Shown here: positions 33,431-34,642 of the stretch, one piece after another | How positions within the stretch are numbered: the stretch's first letter is position 1 | Layout: every line of letters begins with the position of its first letter | Assembly (NCBI RefSeq): GCF_000416235.1 | Contig: NZ_ATLO01000006.1 | Span: forward strand, 1 to 34,642 | DNA: 34,642 nt | Origin: Pseudomonas sp. CFII64 | GTDB lineage: Bacteria; Pseudomonadota; Gammaproteobacteria; Pseudomonadales; Pseudomonadaceae | Direction: 5' to 3' | Program-made: the position numbers and the translations under genes | The notes under the pieces: generated by a model | Seen by the model: only the letters and a program-made list of their open reading frames with translations | The model's database searches: none | What the model was told of the DNA's origin: nothing

Positions 33431-34360
33431 TTAACGCACTACACACTCCACAGCGGCGCTTGATCCTGACGAGGTGGCCTTGTTTGGCAATGACGAAGAG
33501 AACGCTGGGGGCGGCGTAAACGCTAGCGCCGGGGATGCTGGCACTATGACCGGCGGCTGCGTGAAACTGGGGGTATAGCCAAACTGCCCTGCCGCGAAAG
33601 TTGAGGTTCCGCCGCGATTGGTGAGGTTAATCAAGCCATCAATGACGTGAACGTATAAACCCGGCGGCAGATTCGGACCAGGAGCCGGGACGACCGCCGC
33701 GAGAGTCGACAGACTGCCTGCAACCTTCGAATCCAGCCAGGCAACCGCTCGGGCCAACCGGTAGGAATAACGGGCGGCGATGACGGACGTAAACGCGCCG
33801 TAGGATGTATCACTCTGGATGGCTGCGGCCTCGAATTCAGCTCCCGTCAACGCCAGATAGCGGGAAAGACGCCCAATACTGGCAACCGCCTTGGGCTCCG
33901 GACGATACTGCACCACGACACTGGCCGATCGCAGGGCAATGCTTGCAGCCGGGGTCACCAGGGTCACGCGATCAAGGCTGCGTTGCCCAAGCTTGCCGAC
34001 GTCGGAACGCATGCCGCCCTGCTTCAGGGTCAACAGCAATTGGTCCTGCGCGGGCATCGACGCGTCGTAGACATAGGTATTCAGCGTCACCACTGTATCA
34101 GGCTGCAACGTGAGCTGACTGTCGTCGCTGAAGCGGATCTGCGCATAACCCTTGCCCTGGGTCGAAACCGTATCCCCCGCCTCGACCGTCGACTGAACAC
34201 TTAGAATCCGCATACTGCCATCCGCTTTATTCACGAACAGCGGTCCACTCAAGTGAGTGACGATCCCTACCCCTGGCGCGGCCTGAGCCCATGCCGCCGA
34301 GGCCAGAAGCGTAGCCAACAATAGCGACTTAATTGCAGTACATTTTTTTCGCGAGTTCAT
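33431..34360 (-). CDS. Exported FecR-domain protein
   Basis: This 309-residue protein has a signal peptide (MNSRKKCTAIKSLLLATLLA, cleavage near AQA-AP at residue 27). A FecR domain follows from about residue 45: VEAGDTVSTQGKGYAQIRFSD then LTLQPDTVVTLNTYVY, the usual pattern of periplasmic ligand-independent beta-sandwich FecR domains. It then has a long less-ordered region and a Pro/Ala/Ser-rich tail ending ECVVR. There is no TonB-receptor or sigma-factor gene nearby, so it is unlike the iron-uptake FecR. Single FecR-domain exported proteins in Pseudomonas often accompany large surface proteins. It overlaps the upstream gene by 32 bases. Confidence 0.8.
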   Translation of the reverse strand: MNSRKKCTAIKSLLLATLLASAAWAQAAPGVGIVTHLSGPLFVNKADGSMRILSVQSTVEAGDTVSTQGKGYAQIRFSDDSQLTLQPDTVVTLNTYVYDASMPAQDQLLLTLKQGGMRSDVGKLGQRSLDRVTLVTPAASIALRSASVVVQYRPEPKAVASIGRLSRYLALTGAEFEAAAIQSDTSYGAFTSVIAARYSYRLARAVAWLDSKVAGSLSTLAAVVPAPGPNLPPGLYVHVIDGLINLTNRGGTSTFAAGQFGYTPSFTQPPVIVPASPALAFTPPPAFSSSLPNKATSSGSSAAVECVVR

Positions 34361-34640
34361 TTTTTGTACTCAGGGGACTGGATGCAAGGGCACTGGACGG
34401 AGCGTCATCTTTCTTTTCCGCTTCACGGGATTTATCACTAATAAGCGGCGTTTCGTTGAACGTCTGATCCAGCGAATTGTTTGTATTGCGAACCAGTTGC
34501 TCAGTCGCCTGCTGCACGGGCTTCGAGGGCTCCGATGTGGTCGATGGCGTCGTGACCTGACAGAGCGCAGAAGTAGACGACACAGAACAGGTTTCTTTGG
34601 CCGCGGCATCAGCAGCCGCTTTGGCCGCAGCATCGGCAGC
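34329..34640 (-). CDS. Ala-rich repeat protein, C-terminal part (gene continues beyond window)
   Basis: The minus-strand frame is open from the window edge. It begins AADAAAKAAADAAAKETCSV, a 7-residue AADAAAK-type repeat suggestive of an alpha-helical coiled coil, and then a Ser/Thr/Pro-rich tail ending KKMYCN. A start at 34583 would cut into this repeat, so the true start lies outside. The protein is unrecognised; alanine heptads followed by an S/T-rich tail fit a surface or periplasmic structural protein. It overlaps the FecR-domain gene start, suggesting one operon. Confidence 0.6.
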   Translation of the reverse strand, partial: AADAAAKAAADAAAKETCSVSSTSALCQVTTPSTTSEPSKPVQQATEQLVRNTNNSLDQTFNETPLISDKSREAEKKDDAPSSALASSPLSTKNELAKKMYCN

Positions 34641-34642
34641 CG

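Noticed and set aside
1..34642. CRISPR array, tRNA, rRNA or prophage
   Set aside because: No regularly spaced repeats, no tRNA-like cloverleaf or CCA end noticed, and no phage structural or integrase proteins among the frames.

Overview
The window reads as a chromosomal accessory region of a Pseudomonas (fluorescens/putida-like). This is inferred from base composition, from protein sequences that resemble Pseudomonas families, and from IS1182-, IS66- and IS-end debris of types common in that genus. About 28 intact genes are present. There are no rRNA or tRNA genes, no CRISPR array and no phage genes. The region is a patchwork of small catabolic or redox modules, each with its own LysR, AraC or TetR regulator, separated by decayed gene fragments.

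Left part (1-7040): the C-terminal end of an IS1182-type transposase, then a secreted alpha/beta hydrolase, then a complete tricarballylate module tcuR-tcuA-tcuB-tcuC (regulator, FAD dehydrogenase, Fe-S/membrane electron-transfer protein, MFS importer). An IS66-family left end (GTAAGCG terminus plus the start of its first orf) sits just after tcuC.

Central part (7066-16057): a minus-strand cluster, apparently one operon, facing a divergent LysR gene. In transcription order it holds an IlvD/Edd-type dehydratase, a beta-hydroxyacid dehydrogenase, an isocitrate/isopropylmalate/tartrate-type decarboxylating dehydrogenase, an MhpD-type hydratase/decarboxylase, an acetolactate-synthase-like ThDP enzyme and a CitMHS-type carboxylate transporter. 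I do not recognise this combination as a named pathway. It is the best candidate here for an undescribed catabolic system, probably for a hydroxylated di- or tricarboxylate or sugar acid.

Right part (16171-34642): an MsbA-type ABC exporter; a bdcR-bdcA pair (TetR and a c-di-GMP-binding SDR) with a promoter/operator between them; a YjlB-type cupin; a LysR-GST divergent pair with a clear palindrome; a LysR gene convergent with an AraJ/NepI-type MFS exporter; a Gfo/Idh/MocA oxidoreductase; an AraC regulator and a HAD phosphatase; a divergent AraC-SDR pair; a divergent LysR-NmrA pair; and at the edge a FecR-domain protein following an Ala-rich repeat protein that runs off the window. Between these modules lie recognisable fragments of SDR, YciI-like, MFS and Old-Yellow-Enzyme-like genes, and a truncated second copy of the 3' end of the SDR gene at 30166. 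The region has been reshuffled repeatedly.
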